Of a stretch of 64,000 nucleotides of DNA, positions 9,808-20,077 are shown piece after piece. The DNA is from Zelonia costaricensis (taxonomy: Eukaryota > Euglenozoa > Kinetoplastea > Trypanosomatida > Trypanosomatidae): NCBI GenBank assembly GCA_030849075.1, contig JASAOO010003495.1:1-64000 (forward strand), given 5' to 3'. The notes under the pieces are model-generated. The model saw only the letters and a list, made by a program, of their open reading frames with translations. It was not told the origin of the DNA and made no database searches. The first letter of the stretch is position 1. The number at the start of each line of letters is the position of its first letter. Made by a program: the position numbers and the translations under genes.

Positions 9808-11148
9808 GGTGCAGCCGTGCTGTGGCAGGAGGGGAATGCACCAGAATCCCCCCCCCTCCCCCCACTGTGCACCGCCTCTCCGTGCCCCTCGAACTTCTTT
9901 CTTCGCAACACGTTTACAAGTATGCATGCGCGTGTATGTGTGAGCCTGTGTGTGTGTGTGTCTGTGTGTGCGTGTGTGCGTCCCGCTTCCAGTAGGAACC
10001 CCATTTCCTCTCTCTGCCGCTGCCCCCGCCCGTATCTCCTGCTCGTCCCCGTGTTGCGCTTCCACTGCTGCTCCCTCGCACGCGCGGCCTCTGCACCACC
10101 GCCCCCCTCCCCTGCCCTCAACGACCACACGAGGGCGTCGCGCGCGCGCCGTGGCGGACATGTGTGCGGACGACGGCGATGCAGTGCGTGAGCCAGAGGA
10201 AGACGGAGGGGAGGGAGAGGGGAATCGGTGGCAGCGCCGGGATGATCGTCACGGCGGCGCATCAAGGCAAACCAAAGAAGAGAAATTACAGAAGCCAGAG
10301 CGCGATGCACTGGCAAAGCTGCCCGCCTCGTTATCGCCTCTTCTCCTCCTGCACGCGTGCTACAAGCACGGTCGGCGCCCCGCTAGCAGGGACGAGCAGC
10401 TCGAGACGTGGGCAGCAGAGGAGGAGAGCACCGCTTGACACGCGCGAGGGGCGGGGGAGGGGGGCGGATGCGATCGACGTGAGACCCCCCTCTCTCAGGC
10501 GCTTGTGTGCATGTACGTGTGCGTGGGATGGGTGCGACCTCGTTTGCCGCTGACTCGCCTCCGCCGCGTCCGCACGCATGACGCGGCGCTTCGGATTCGG
10601 CGCTTGGCGAGTCGCAGCCTTCTCCGGCCCGCTCCGCCTGTGCCGCCGCAGCGGGTGAGGTGGGGTGCGTCTGGGTGGAAGTCGTCCCCCCGCCTCCCAC
10701 TGTCGCGACCCGCGCCTCCGCGTACGCCAACTGGCTGCACGTCCACTCCCACGCCCATTTCCTCCTTCTCAAACTCTCACGGCCTCCACCCGGCAAGAGA
10801 ACGACGACGGCAGCGACACTGAACTTCAGAAGTTACGACTTCGGCGCTTCCTTTGCCCTTCTCCCCCTCTAATACACACCCGAACACCCAAACACCCAAG
10901 CACACACACAATCGAGTCTTAGTTCATCTTTCAGTCTTTCAAGCTCTAACACAGCGTGCAGCCTCACTGGCCGGTGCGCACGCTGCCGCGGTCCTTCACT
11001 TCCTTCACTCATCTCCCCCCCCCCCCCACACTCAGTGCGCTGCGCTGAGCTTACCCCCCTCTCCTTTATAACCACCACAACCACTACCCTTCGGTCCCAC
11101 CCTTTCCCAGTCTCCATCCCTCTCCGCCCACTCGCGAACCTCATCGTG
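9808..11148. other. Spacer between gamma-CA-like and membrane-protein genes
   Basis: No credible gene was seen. It begins with a C/T-rich 3' flank and a (TG)n run at about 9940-9980. A purine-balanced block at about 10160-10440 has open frames but no recognisable protein. A C/T-rich leader at 10860-11140 has possible splice acceptors at 11034-11035 and 11109-11110, the former preceded by a run of about 13 C. Confidence 0.6.
11034..11035 (+). promoter_or_regulatory. Possible spliced-leader acceptor AG, membrane-protein gene
   Basis: This AG follows the tract at 10991-11029 and would give a 5' UTR of 113 nt. A second AG at 11109-11110, after another C/T stretch, would give 38 nt. Both lie upstream of the ATG at 11149, which is therefore the first full-length start under the second option. 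Confidence 0.4.
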
Positions 11149-13956
11149 ATGTGGCGCGAGTTCGCCACGTTTGAGTTGACGGTGCTGGTGCTTTGCTGGC
11201 TGTCCGTTGTGATCCTCACGGAGGGGCCAACGACGATGTCAGTGCTGCACGACCTCATCGAGGAACTGCAGACGGCGCTGGGCAAGGTGCCGCTCAGCCG
11301 CGATGCACTGCAGCAGAGTCGCGTCCTCGACGACGCCACGCCGGAGGAGCTCCTGTCGCTGTACTGGATGCGCCGCACGACGATGCTGCCGTACCGCAGC
11401 TGGTACCTCCACGGAACCCACGCGTACAGCAGCGTGCCGCCCGCGCAGCGGCTTCCGCCGCCGGTGATCGCGGAGGGCCAGATTGTCTACCCCGTGCACG
11501 CGTTGTACCTGTACGTGTGCGGGGCGTGGCTGCGGCTGACGCGGCCCGAGCTGGCGAAGAGCGTCATGTCGACCCGCGCCCAGCCGCTGCTGACGCACGC
11601 CGAGGCGGTCGAGCTGCGCCAGGCCTTTGCGTGGGTGAGTGTGGCGTGCGTGTTGGTCGTCGGCGTGCCCGGGATTTGGTGCCTCATCTCGTCCATGGCC
11701 CACCTGCTGCGCCGCGCCATGAGTGATCGCGAGCGGGCCGCGCGTCTGCAGCTGCCGGCCGACGTCTGCGAAAGCGTGTCGGCCTCGGCGATGGGGCCGA
11801 TGCCGGCGGCGGGGACGGCGGCGGCGGCGTCTGCAGGCGCGATCACCCCGGAGGCCCCGGAGGGTCGCGACGTGGGGCCGCCGGGGGCGGCGCGTGAGCT
11901 GCTGAACCTCCTGCGCCGCGAGACGACCGAGGTGGCCACCTTCCTTGGCGCCCTGATCGTTGTCATTCTCAGCGTGCTCCCCCTCCTCGCGATGGAGCTG
12001 AGCACTCTGCAGCCGTGGTGTCTCTGCGGCTCGCTGCTGGTGTGGTGCGTGTACCTGGTGCTCCAGAACGAGCTGCAGCTGCACCCCGGCACACCGCTGG
12101 CCACCGACGCCGCCTTTGACCTGACGACGCCGCTCGTGGTCGAGGGTGCCGTGGAGTTCTTCGGGCTGAAGCGCAAGCCGAGCCTGCGCCCACTCATCGC
12201 CCTGTCGATGCTCCTGGCCGTCATGGCGCTCACGATGACGCCGTGCCTGTACGTGGTGCCGGTGCTGCTCCTCTGGACCCTTTCCGGGTGCTGGCAGCAC
12301 GGCTACCACCGCGTGCTGGTCCGGGTGAAGGTGCCGCAGGGCGCGCGAGACCCCAGCGCCGACCGTGGCGGGTACTCACGCGTGGGCTACTCGTGCTACG
12401 GCGACCGACTGCACATGTACAGCTGCTTCGGCAACAGCACCGTCCTCGGTGTCTCGCTGGTGCTCGCCGTGACGACGCCGCTGTGGGTGTACCAGCAGCC
12501 GGCCATGGCCTTCATGGAGCTATTCGCGTGCCCGTCGAAGACATCGCCGGCGTCCGTCAAGGCTGGGGTCAACCTCAGCTCTCTCTCCTTCACCGGCGGC
12601 CGTGAGCTGCACGCGCGGTGCCTCAGCGGGGCGTACCACTACTACACCTGCACGCTGCCGACGCCAAACATGTGGCAGCTGACGGAGTGGTTCGGCATGC
12701 CGTGGACGGACCTCGCCAAGGGCCTAACCCGCGTCTTCACGCTGGACCGCAACTACGTCGACTCGGAGAGCCCGCTGTGGCTCGACTACGGCATGGTCGT
12801 GCTGCTCGTCCTCGCCAACACGGCCAGCATCCTCGTGCTCACCTTCTACAGGGTGCGCAAGCCGCCGCTCACCTTCGAGACACCGGTTGAGTACGCCACG
12901 GAGCGGGCGGCGCAGCGGGCGGAGCTGGAGACGTACCACCTCCAGAAGCGAGCGGCGGCGCGCGGGGCCCCCGCTGCGCCCAAGTCGGCAGCTGCCGCCG
13001 GCGACGCGGCGGAGCGCAAGCGGGCGAAGATAGTCACGTGCGTGTCTCGGGAGGAGTACATTGTGAAGCAGGTGGTGCTCGTGGCCTGGATGCTGTCCAT
13101 CGCGGCCCTCTCCTGCACCCTCTTCGTCCTGCAGACCAGGCCCAGCAGCAGCGCCATGGTGTTCCCATGCAGCTCCCTCCTGGCTGCGGTGTACGCCGTC
13201 GTGCACGTGCTGCGCCGCGAGCAGCCGCTTGCCTTCCACCCGATGCCCGACGCGGCGCGGCGACAGGCGGCGTCGGCGGGAAGGGCGGCTGCCGGTGGCG
13301 AGGGAGGGGCCGACGGCGCGGCCACGTCGGTGCTTGCGCAGCGGGACCGCGACGACCCGCGGCCGTCGGCGGCCTCCCGCTGGTGCACCACGCCGGTTGC
13401 CCCGAGCATGGCGCACGTCGCGGACGTCTCGTGGCTGTACGCGACGTTTGCAGCGGCGGAATTGGGGACAGGGGCGCTGACGTGGCTGACGATGCCGGTG
13501 CTGCTGCACCAAGGCATCATCGCCGCACTCGGTGGCGGCGTGGCCGTGTCGCTCGCGCTGCTCCGCCGGTGGGCCCGCACGGACACGACGAGCCACTTCT
13601 TTCTCGTGCTTGGCGGCATCAGCTGCGTGCTGATGGTGCTCCTGCTGATTGGGCAGGCCGTGCCGCAGTCTGACGGCTTTGCGGCACCGGGGCAGCCCGC
13701 CTCCGTGACGGACACCGTCGGGGACGTGTACAGCCACGGAAGCGAGAACACCCTGCGCATGCTCATCTACCAGTGCGCCGTCGCCGCGGTGGTGTACGGC
13801 TGCTGCCTGGTGCACGCGACGCTGCGGGTGGCGGGGCTGGCGCTGGAACCAGAGGAGATGCGGATCGTGCCAGTGGAAGAGGAGCTCAGCTATCTGAATA
13901 AGGCCAAGCGGGCCGCCAGCGCTGCAGCAGCGGGTGCACAGAAGAAGCACCAGTAG
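11149..13956 (+). CDS. Multi-pass membrane protein with C-terminal KKXX motif
   Basis: The 935-residue product has about 12-13 hydrophobic segments. They include an N-terminal anchor (about residues 8-25) and stretches near 160-185, 262-282, 289-306, 346-378, 430-450, 545-568, 642-687, 762-800, 815-836 and 867-890. Between them lie soluble loops, including a Cys-bearing loop at about 460-510 that could be lumenal, and Ala-rich charged linkers near 600-630 and 705-740. The last four residues are KKHQ, a canonical dilysine ER-retrieval signal if the tail is cytosolic. I recognise no transporter or enzyme motif, and the family is unknown to me. An in-frame ATG at 11035 is less likely because it overlaps the candidate splice acceptor. 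Confidence 0.8.
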   Translation: MWREFATFELTVLVLCWLSVVILTEGPTTMSVLHDLIEELQTALGKVPLSRDALQQSRVLDDATPEELLSLYWMRRTTMLPYRSWYLHGTHAYSSVPPAQRLPPPVIAEGQIVYPVHALYLYVCGAWLRLTRPELAKSVMSTRAQPLLTHAEAVELRQAFAWVSVACVLVVGVPGIWCLISSMAHLLRRAMSDRERAARLQLPADVCESVSASAMGPMPAAGTAAAASAGAITPEAPEGRDVGPPGAARELLNLLRRETTEVATFLGALIVVILSVLPLLAMELSTLQPWCLCGSLLVWCVYLVLQNELQLHPGTPLATDAAFDLTTPLVVEGAVEFFGLKRKPSLRPLIALSMLLAVMALTMTPCLYVVPVLLLWTLSGCWQHGYHRVLVRVKVPQGARDPSADRGGYSRVGYSCYGDRLHMYSCFGNSTVLGVSLVLAVTTPLWVYQQPAMAFMELFACPSKTSPASVKAGVNLSSLSFTGGRELHARCLSGAYHYYTCTLPTPNMWQLTEWFGMPWTDLAKGLTRVFTLDRNYVDSESPLWLDYGMVVLLVLANTASILVLTFYRVRKPPLTFETPVEYATERAAQRAELETYHLQKRAAARGAPAAPKSAAAAGDAAERKRAKIVTCVSREEYIVKQVVLVAWMLSIAALSCTLFVLQTRPSSSAMVFPCSSLLAAVYAVVHVLRREQPLAFHPMPDAARRQAASAGRAAAGGEGGADGAATSVLAQRDRDDPRPSAASRWCTTPVAPSMAHVADVSWLYATFAAAELGTGALTWLTMPVLLHQGIIAALGGGVAVSLALLRRWARTDTTSHFFLVLGGISCVLMVLLLIGQAVPQSDGFAAPGQPASVTDTVGDVYSHGSENTLRMLIYQCAVAAVVYGCCLVHATLRVAGLALEPEEMRIVPVEEELSYLNKAKRAASAAAAGAQKKHQ

Positions 13957-14643
13957 TCACGCACGCGCCGCGGCGGAGCTGTGCGGCGTTATACGCGGAG
14001 TCGCCGCCACTCCCCGCCGCTCGCCCGTTTTTTTTTCCGTGGCCGTGGTGGATGTGCACGTCCGCGTACGCTCTCCCTCCCCCCTCCCCGCTGCCCCCGC
14101 CGTCTCCGACCACGACGTAGTTCGCTCCTCTGGTGAGGCCTGCGTGCACGCAGGCCCACTGCTCCGAAAGTGCGCCGCCAGAGGCGCTTCCTACCGGACG
14201 GCGGCCGCTGCCTCTGCTGCAGCTATTCGGCGTTGTGCAGCCGCACCCGTCCGACCTCCATTCAAGCAAGCTCCCACATCGATCAACTCTCTTCTCACTC
14301 AGCGAGGCACGCACACCGATGCTGAACCGCTTCCGGCGTCCGCGGTGGCCCAGGTGGACCTCCTCTACGCCCTCCAGACCCGGTGATGCTGACATCTCCC
14401 GGCCAGACGGTAGGGTGGGGGGGGGTCGGAGGGTGGACAGTGGCGGTTTGCGCGCCAACGTAGAGCGGCTGTGCCGGTACCTGGCGAACTCCGCAACGCA
14501 CGCTGCGGCCGTGCGCTTTCATCGGGACCGAAGGTGGTTGTACTGTTGCCTACGGGCGGCACTGCTGACATCGACACGGCATGCGTTCTCGCCGTACTCC
14601 AAGTCCCTTGCCTCGCCTCCCCAACGCCATCGAAACCACAAAC

Positions 14644-14647
<4 letters not shown>

Positions 14648-14679
<32 letters not shown>
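14648..14679 (+). repeat. (AC)16 microsatellite
   Basis: A perfect dinucleotide run of 16 AC units lies in the spacer between the membrane-protein gene and the ISCL gene. Its length probably varies among strains. Confidence 0.95.
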
Positions 14680-14682
<3 letters not shown>

Positions 14683-15189
14683 GGCATCGGTGCGTCAGCT
14701 CTGTCACTCCCATCGTTCTGTTTTCGCTCCGTCTCATACCCACTACTCCACCCACCCCCTCCTCCTCGCGTGTGTTGCTGCTTCACCTCGCGCTGCCCTA
14801 TACGGCATCCTTCTCCAGCTCCCCTCCGTCTCCTCCGTCAGCACACAGCGGCTTCACGGCCCCCGCATTGGATTCATTTCTCGTTGTAGCACGCGTGCGT
14901 CCTGCTGCTGTGCATTGCTGCCTCGCTCTAGTGCGTGTACGCAGTCTGCCTGGCCCCCGCCCCCCCCCCCCAACCACCCACCCCCTCGCCCAGCCTGCTC
15001 TCTTGCCTCTTCTCTTTCCGCACGCTCGCGTTGCCCCCCCCCCCCCTCCTCCCCCTCCCCTCTCTGCTGTTTCCTTCCTCCCTTCGCCGTGCTTCTCCGC
15101 TGCGTCGCTTCTCCCTCACACTCTCGCTCTCTCTCCACCTCGCTTGGCATCGGCACGCCGTGTGCGTGTGTGGGAAGTGCACTCCACGC

Positions 15190-15191
15190 AG
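15190..15191 (+). promoter_or_regulatory. Likely spliced-leader acceptor AG, ISCL gene
   Basis: This CAG follows the strong C/T-rich zone at 15030-15140 and gives a 5' UTR of 77 nt. The AAG at 15176-15177 is an alternative 14 nt upstream. No AG lies between 15191 and the ATG at 15268. Confidence 0.5.
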
Positions 15192-15267
15192 GTCCCCACC
15201 TGCTTCGCTGCGGCCTCGGCTGTCTGACCGCGCCTCTCTTCCCCCCCCCCTCCGGTACTCGTCTGCC

Positions 15268-17328
15268 ATGTCTGCCGCATCCTTCGCCGCCACGGGCGAG
15301 ATGCCCATCCGAGTCCTCACCTTCAATCTGTGGGGCATCTTCAACTCCAAGATGCGCCACGAGCGCATGGTCGTCTTCGCCAGCAAGCTCGAGCACTACG
15401 ACGTCATCCTGCTGCAGGAGCAGTTCTCCGTCGAGGACTTTGACCTCATCTACCGCAGCGCGCCGGCGGCGGTGCGCCAGTCGTACTACTTCCGTCGCTT
15501 CCGCAGCTCCTTCTACGGCTCCGGCTGTGCCGTCATCTCGCGCTACCCGATCAAGCAGGCCTTCTTCCACACCTTCCCTCTGCAGGGGTATCCGGAGATG
15601 GTGCTGCACGGCGACTTCTTCGCGAACAAGGGCGCGGCGATGGTGCGGGTGATGGTGCCGGTCCCCAGCGGCGAGGGCGACGATGCCATTCGCGTGCAGG
15701 AGGTGACCCTCTACACCACGCACCTCGTCGCCGTCTACCAAAAGGTCAGCCAGCTGGCGTCGTGGAAGAAGGAGCGCTACCTGCCCTTCCGCATCTCGCA
15801 GGCCGTCTCGCTGGCCAACTTCATCATGTGCACCTCGCGTCCAGCCGACCACATCATCATTGCTGGCGACTTCAACTGCTCGCAGCGCTCACTGGAGGTG
15901 CAGATGATGCTGATCCTGCTGAAGCGCCACGGCTACGACATGCGCAGCGTCCTGCCCCCGCCGCGCACGCTGCTGGACGCGGCGGCGACGGAGCAGGAGC
16001 GGGAGCACGGCTTGCGGCTCTTCACCTACTCCTACCGCAACGCCTTCAACTCCATGAAGACGTCGTACTTCAAGCTCCTCAAGCTCGAGGCCGACATTCC
16101 GTCGCAGATCGACCACATCTTCTTCTCCCGCGGCGGCTTTGCGCTGCGCGACTTCTCGCACTGCCCCGACGTCGCGGCGGGCTATCCGTGCACGGTGGAG
16201 GGCGGCCCCAACGGACTCGTTGTGTTCACCGCCAACGAGGTGCACGTGCCACCGCAGCCGACGTGGTACGGCTCGCTGTGGCATCAGCTTCTCACAGGGC
16301 GGCGCACGAGCGGCGCCGGCGCCGGGGCCAGAGCAGCGGCGGGTGCGCCGTGGGGCAAGACGACGTCCGCGGATCAGCCCGCGATGGAGCACATGTACCC
16401 CATGTCCGACCACTTCGGTGTCGCGGCTCTGCTGGGGATGCGCGTCGAGGAGGTCGGGTCGCCCACGGCGCTGGTGGGGCCCGGCGCGGAGATGCGCGGC
16501 GCCGCCGCGTCGACCCTCACCGCCGACGAGGCCCGCGTGGTGCAGACGGTGGTGGACTTCCTGGAGGACTACGTGCGGAAGCTGCGCTCGCAGATCAAGA
16601 CCACGCGGTACATGGCCTTGTCTTCGGTCTTCCTCGTCGTGGCGAACATCTGGGTGCTGCGGCGGCTGGGCGCGAAGGAGGAGCAGCGGACGGCGGCGGT
16701 GCTGGAGCAGGTGTACGACATGGCAGCCACGACCACCCGCCACGCAGCCCGCATGTCGCAGCGCTCGGACACCTTCGAGGCGATCAAGAGCCAGCTCGGC
16801 ACCGCCACGCGCTGGGTCGCGGCGCAGCTGCACCTCCGCCCCGCCGCCGCCCCGGCAGCGGGGGTGGACGCCAGCCGCAATGCGCCCACGACGGCGGCGG
16901 CCACGCCAGCCGCTGCCGATGCGTCGAAGCCTGCTGCAGCGACCGGCACCCCAGCCTTTCCGACAATCCCGCTGCCGCAGCCCGCAGCAGCGACAGCGGC
17001 ACCGGCGGCTGCGGGGGGCGCCACACCCGCGGCGAGCGGCAGCGCGCCGGCCCCCAAGTCGGAGGGCCGTTCGGGTGCGGGTGCGGGTGTAACTGCGAAG
17101 GCGCCGTCGGACACGGCCGACGCTGCGGAGCCCTCGGAGCGACCGGACTTCCGGGCCATCGCGGAGGCGCTCGCGCTGCGCCCGCTGTGGGCCTCGACGT
17201 GGGTCTCCTCCGCGCTGAACATGACCGCGGCGGTGGTGGGCACGGCGTCGTTCGCGATTGGCATGTTCCAGCGCGCCGGCAACGCCAACATCCTCGAAGA
17301 GCAGGTGAACCAGCTGAAGCAGCTCTAG
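15268..17328 (+). CDS. ISCL: Inositol phosphosphingolipid phospholipase C-like / neutral sphingomyelinase
   Basis: This 686-residue Mg-dependent phosphodiesterase of the endonuclease/exonuclease/phosphatase fold probably hydrolyses inositol phosphorylceramide and/or sphingomyelin. The catalytic domain spans about residues 14-392. Motifs in order are the Asn of FNLWG (N20), the metal Glu of LLQE (E51), the nSMase-type KGAA loop (K121), TTHL (H152), GDFN (D201, N203), IDH (D282, H283) and the terminal catalytic SDHFG (D381, H382). All expected residues are present. Two hydrophobic segments follow, at about 447-466 and 645-668, joined by a roughly 170-residue Ala/Pro/Thr-rich loop, giving the C-terminal membrane anchoring known for this family. 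The Leishmania orthologue (ISCL) works in degradation of host and own sphingolipids; that is family knowledge. The start is the first Met after the splice tract. Confidence 0.93.
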   Translation: MSAASFAATGEMPIRVLTFNLWGIFNSKMRHERMVVFASKLEHYDVILLQEQFSVEDFDLIYRSAPAAVRQSYYFRRFRSSFYGSGCAVISRYPIKQAFFHTFPLQGYPEMVLHGDFFANKGAAMVRVMVPVPSGEGDDAIRVQEVTLYTTHLVAVYQKVSQLASWKKERYLPFRISQAVSLANFIMCTSRPADHIIIAGDFNCSQRSLEVQMMLILLKRHGYDMRSVLPPPRTLLDAAATEQEREHGLRLFTYSYRNAFNSMKTSYFKLLKLEADIPSQIDHIFFSRGGFALRDFSHCPDVAAGYPCTVEGGPNGLVVFTANEVHVPPQPTWYGSLWHQLLTGRRTSGAGAGARAAAGAPWGKTTSADQPAMEHMYPMSDHFGVAALLGMRVEEVGSPTALVGPGAEMRGAAASTLTADEARVVQTVVDFLEDYVRKLRSQIKTTRYMALSSVFLVVANIWVLRRLGAKEEQRTAAVLEQVYDMAATTTRHAARMSQRSDTFEAIKSQLGTATRWVAAQLHLRPAAAPAAGVDASRNAPTTAAATPAAADASKPAAATGTPAFPTIPLPQPAAATAAPAAAGGATPAASGSAPAPKSEGRSGAGAGVTAKAPSDTADAAEPSERPDFRAIAEALALRPLWASTWVSSALNMTAAVVGTASFAIGMFQRAGNANILEEQVNQLKQL

Positions 17329-17405
17329 AGGATGCTCCGCGGCGTGTCTCTCTCTCTACCGCAGTGTGCGTGTCTACCTGCCTGTCTCTGTCTCTGCCTC
17401 TTTGT

Positions 17406-17462
17406 CTGTGTGTGCGTGTGCGTGTGTGTGTGTGTGTGTGTCTGTGTGTGTCTGTGTGTGTG
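17406..17462 (+). repeat. Imperfect (TG)n repeat
   Basis: TG units interrupted by C substitutions begin 78 bp after the ISCL stop codon, so they lie in its presumed 3' UTR. Confidence 0.9.
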
Positions 17463-18566
17463 CCGTGCTTCCAACTCGGCGGGGCTGTCGCCTGCGTCAC
17501 CGCTTTTCGTTTCCTGCGCGTCGCTTCTTTGGCGACTCGCTTTGCCGGCGCCGCCGCGTGCTGCGACGGTGCCGGCACTGTTGTGCACCGATGCGGCGCC
17601 GTGACCGCCGCCCTTCCGTCTTCGTCGAGTTGCTCTGTCCACGCGTGGAGCCCTGAAGTGCGCCCTCTCCCTAGTGCCTCTTCTGAACTTGCGCGATGGT
17701 GCGTCTGGACGTTGGGCGCGCCGCACCACGCGCACGGACAGACAGCCACGCGGGAGCAACTACGGTGTGGTGGTGCGCTTCACAGTGTCTCGGTGCAGCG
17801 CCTCTGCAGTTGTCGTGTTTCGGTTCAACGCTGCAACGCCGCCCAGACGCGGCTCCCCGCGCCCTTCTTCGTCTTCTCCGTGTGAGCTTGTTTACGGGCT
17901 CACCAAGGCCTCCACGACGCCCTATATATGCGATCGTGCGTGGCGCCTGCGGGGTGCTGCACGGGCCACCGTGGGGACGTGTGCTTCAGCAATGTGCAGT
18001 GCCGCACTGTGGAAAGGGTGTCGAGCCTCGCGCGCCTTGCCCGCTCGCCACGCCCATCGCACGCCGTGGCCCCCCCCCCCCCGCCCCCTCTGAACGTTCG
18101 CCGGCCCTCGCCAGGCCTCCCCCCCCTCTGCCCGATGTCACTCCGCACCGGGTGCGCCATGCGGCCGCAGGTGCCACAACAAGACATGTGCCTAAACAGA
18201 CGCTTCGAAGGCGAGGCAGACGAAGGCAGCAGCGGGTGGTCGACGTGTCGCTGCTCGCCATCCTCCTCACCACGCGCGTGCGCGCCCCGCCCCGTGGCAC
18301 ACGCGCCTCACGAGACCTCCGGCAAGCCCATGTGCGCATGCGGTGGCAGCCTCGGTGTGCACGACGCTGCTTGGTGGGCACGCCTGAAGGGGCCACTTGG
18401 GACGGGCTGCGGACGCTGTGTCGAGACTCGATCCGGACGACCCTCCTCGTGACTCCCCTCGCATGCCGCGATGGGTGGACGTCTCTGAGACCCATGTCAA
18501 CCTCTACGCACCCCCTCCCACCCACCCACTCACTCACCTACTCACCCACTACCTCACCCAACGCGC

Positions 18567-18568
18567 AG
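18567..18568 (+). promoter_or_regulatory. Likely spliced-leader acceptor AG, disordered-protein gene
   Basis: The CAG is the first AG after a 55-bp C/T/A tract (18506-18560) that has almost no G. It lies 28 nt before the ATG at 18596 and after the earlier in-frame ATG at 18494, so it decides the start. Confidence 0.5.
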
Positions 18569-18595
18569 GCACCACGACCGTGCTCCCACACGAAC

Positions 18596-20077
18596 ATGAC
18601 CACACAGATGCCGCGGTCGCCTCCACCAGGCACCGCCACCACCCCTTCCGTCGAGCCCTTCCCCCTTTCCGTGGCCGTCATGCCGCGCTCGCCACCACCC
18701 CCGCGTCGCCGGCAGCTGCACGCGTGCGCTGGACTCGCACGCCGCAGCGGGCCCACACAGCCCCCACGCCCGCCGCCCTTGCGCACCCGCTGCACGGTGC
18801 GCTGCACTGCACCCGCACGCGAGCAGCCCACGCTAGATGCCGTCTCGTCAGCTGCTCCCACAGGGACCTGCAGGCGGACTCCTGTCCTCGAGGATGCGGA
18901 GGAGCTGGTTGTGTGCCCCGTCCCGCAGCTACTTCCCTCCCTGCACGACACCGCGCCAACATCGCCGGGCGCCGCACAGCCACGCCGGGCCCTGTGCCTT
19001 CGTCCGTACGAAGAAGTCGACTGCAGCGCCGCGTTGCCGCATGCCGTGCACCACCACGCCCCTGACGCGGGCAACATGCACAGCCTCGCTGGCGGCATCG
19101 ACGCGCTGGAGGACGAAGACGAGAGGGGAGACGCGGCGGCACCCGTGAGCGCCTTCCCCCGCCGGCGAGCGCGCAGCGCAGGGGACCCCGCGGCCACCAC
19201 GCCGCCGTCGCCGTCGTACAGGCGGGTCGGGGAGGGGCGCGGTGAGGTTTGCCGCAGGACACCCCGCGCGCCGCAGCCTGGGCGACATCGCATCACGCTG
19301 GTAGAGCCCCTCTTCACGTCACGTCCACTGCGACGCTGTGTGGCGCAGCCGCCGCCTCCGAGCCACGAGGCTTGGCACACCTCCCCAAGCCCTGAGCCCC
19401 TTCCCCCCTCCCCTGCTGCCGCCGCGCTGCCCCACCGGTGTCTCGCCGCCGCGGTGCTCACGCACCACGCGACGCCGCTTCACCCTGTCGCCGGAGCGGC
19501 TGCGGCGGGCCGCCGTCGGCTGGACTGGGGCCACTCGTGGCCGCCTCATGGCGCTGCCGCTGGCTCGCCCGCGTCGTGTGCGGCGTCGCCATCGCTGTCG
19601 TCAGCGTTCGACGAGGCCGTAGGCGAGGAGGAGGGCGCCTCCTTTGTGTGCTCCTCCTCGCCATTGACGGGGTCCTCTGCGGCGGGCTGCACGGGGGCCA
19701 GCACGTGCGCACCGAGCTCACACGGCCGGGCACGGTGTGCCCTTCGACCAGAGTTGACCCTGCACGCGTCCGTGGCCGCCTCGGGCGACTCACGCGCCAC
19801 CGTACGGCGTGTGCCCCTCGCGGAGCTGCGCCTGTGTCACCCGCGCCGCTTTCTCGCACCCCACCATCAGCGCGATGCAGCACGGCTGGCCTGGCGTGAG
19901 GTGCCGCCGCTGGCCGACTCTGACTGCCGCGCAGGCCTGCCCTCGATCGTGACGGCCTACTACACGGCGCACGGCGAGCGGCGTGAGAACAGCCCTGGCG
20001 CTGTGCCGTGGTGCGAGCGCCGCGGGGACGGACACGGCGAGCTCACAACTCTGCCTGTCTCTCGCTCCATCTGGTGA
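18596..20077 (+). CDS. Low-complexity protein, function unknown
   Basis: The product is 493 residues, rich in Pro, Ala, Arg and Ser, and probably mostly disordered. It has an acidic patch (about residues 165-180), several Pro-rich stretches, and a more ordinary C-terminal 80 residues containing a short Tyr-bearing stretch near residue 460. No domain, signal peptide or TM segment was recognised. The frame stays open upstream to 17696, but composition there looks non-coding and the best splice acceptor sits 28 nt before this ATG. An in-frame ATG at 18494 would add 34 residues. Coding status rests on ORF length and position in the + array, so confidence is moderate. Confidence 0.55.
   Translation: MTTQMPRSPPPGTATTPSVEPFPLSVAVMPRSPPPPRRRQLHACAGLARRSGPTQPPRPPPLRTRCTVRCTAPAREQPTLDAVSSAAPTGTCRRTPVLEDAEELVVCPVPQLLPSLHDTAPTSPGAAQPRRALCLRPYEEVDCSAALPHAVHHHAPDAGNMHSLAGGIDALEDEDERGDAAAPVSAFPRRRARSAGDPAATTPPSPSYRRVGEGRGEVCRRTPRAPQPGRHRITLVEPLFTSRPLRRCVAQPPPPSHEAWHTSPSPEPLPPSPAAAALPHRCLAAAVLTHHATPLHPVAGAAAAGRRRLDWGHSWPPHGAAAGSPASCAASPSLSSAFDEAVGEEEGASFVCSSSPLTGSSAAGCTGASTCAPSSHGRARCALRPELTLHASVAASGDSRATVRRVPLAELRLCHPRRFLAPHHQRDAARLAWREVPPLADSDCRAGLPSIVTAYYTAHGERRENSPGAVPWCERRGDGHGELTTLPVSRSIW

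Larger units (their letters stand above)
13957..15267. other. Spacer upstream of ISCL
   Basis: No credible gene was seen. It holds a mixed 3' flank to about 14400, an (AC)16 repeat at 14648-14679, and dense C/T tracts at 14950-15140 that lead to candidate acceptors at 15176-15177 and 15190-15191. An open frame in phase with the ISCL gene runs back to 14935, but its text is spacer-like. Confidence 0.65.
17329..18595. other. Spacer downstream of ISCL
   Basis: The first 170 bp are a 3' flank rich in (TG)n (17406-17462). An open frame in phase with the next gene runs through 17696-18595, but its translation is Arg/Pro/Cys-rich without domain-like features, so I treat it as spacer. A CT/CA-rich tract at 18506-18560 leads to the acceptor at 18567-18568. 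Confidence 0.55.

Noticed and set aside
8836..10161. A 441-codon minus-strand frame opposite the gamma-CA-like gene
   Set aside because: His/Val/Arg-rich shadow with no family signature; the + strand frame has a clear fold.
9950..10438. A 162-codon + frame in the spacer after the gamma-CA-like gene
   Set aside because: Begins in TG-repeat sequence, shows no domain; the C-terminal part is charged but unrecognised, so too weak to call.
11239..12309. A 356-codon minus-strand frame opposite the membrane protein
   Set aside because: His/Arg/Gln-rich shadow; the + frame has a full set of TM segments.
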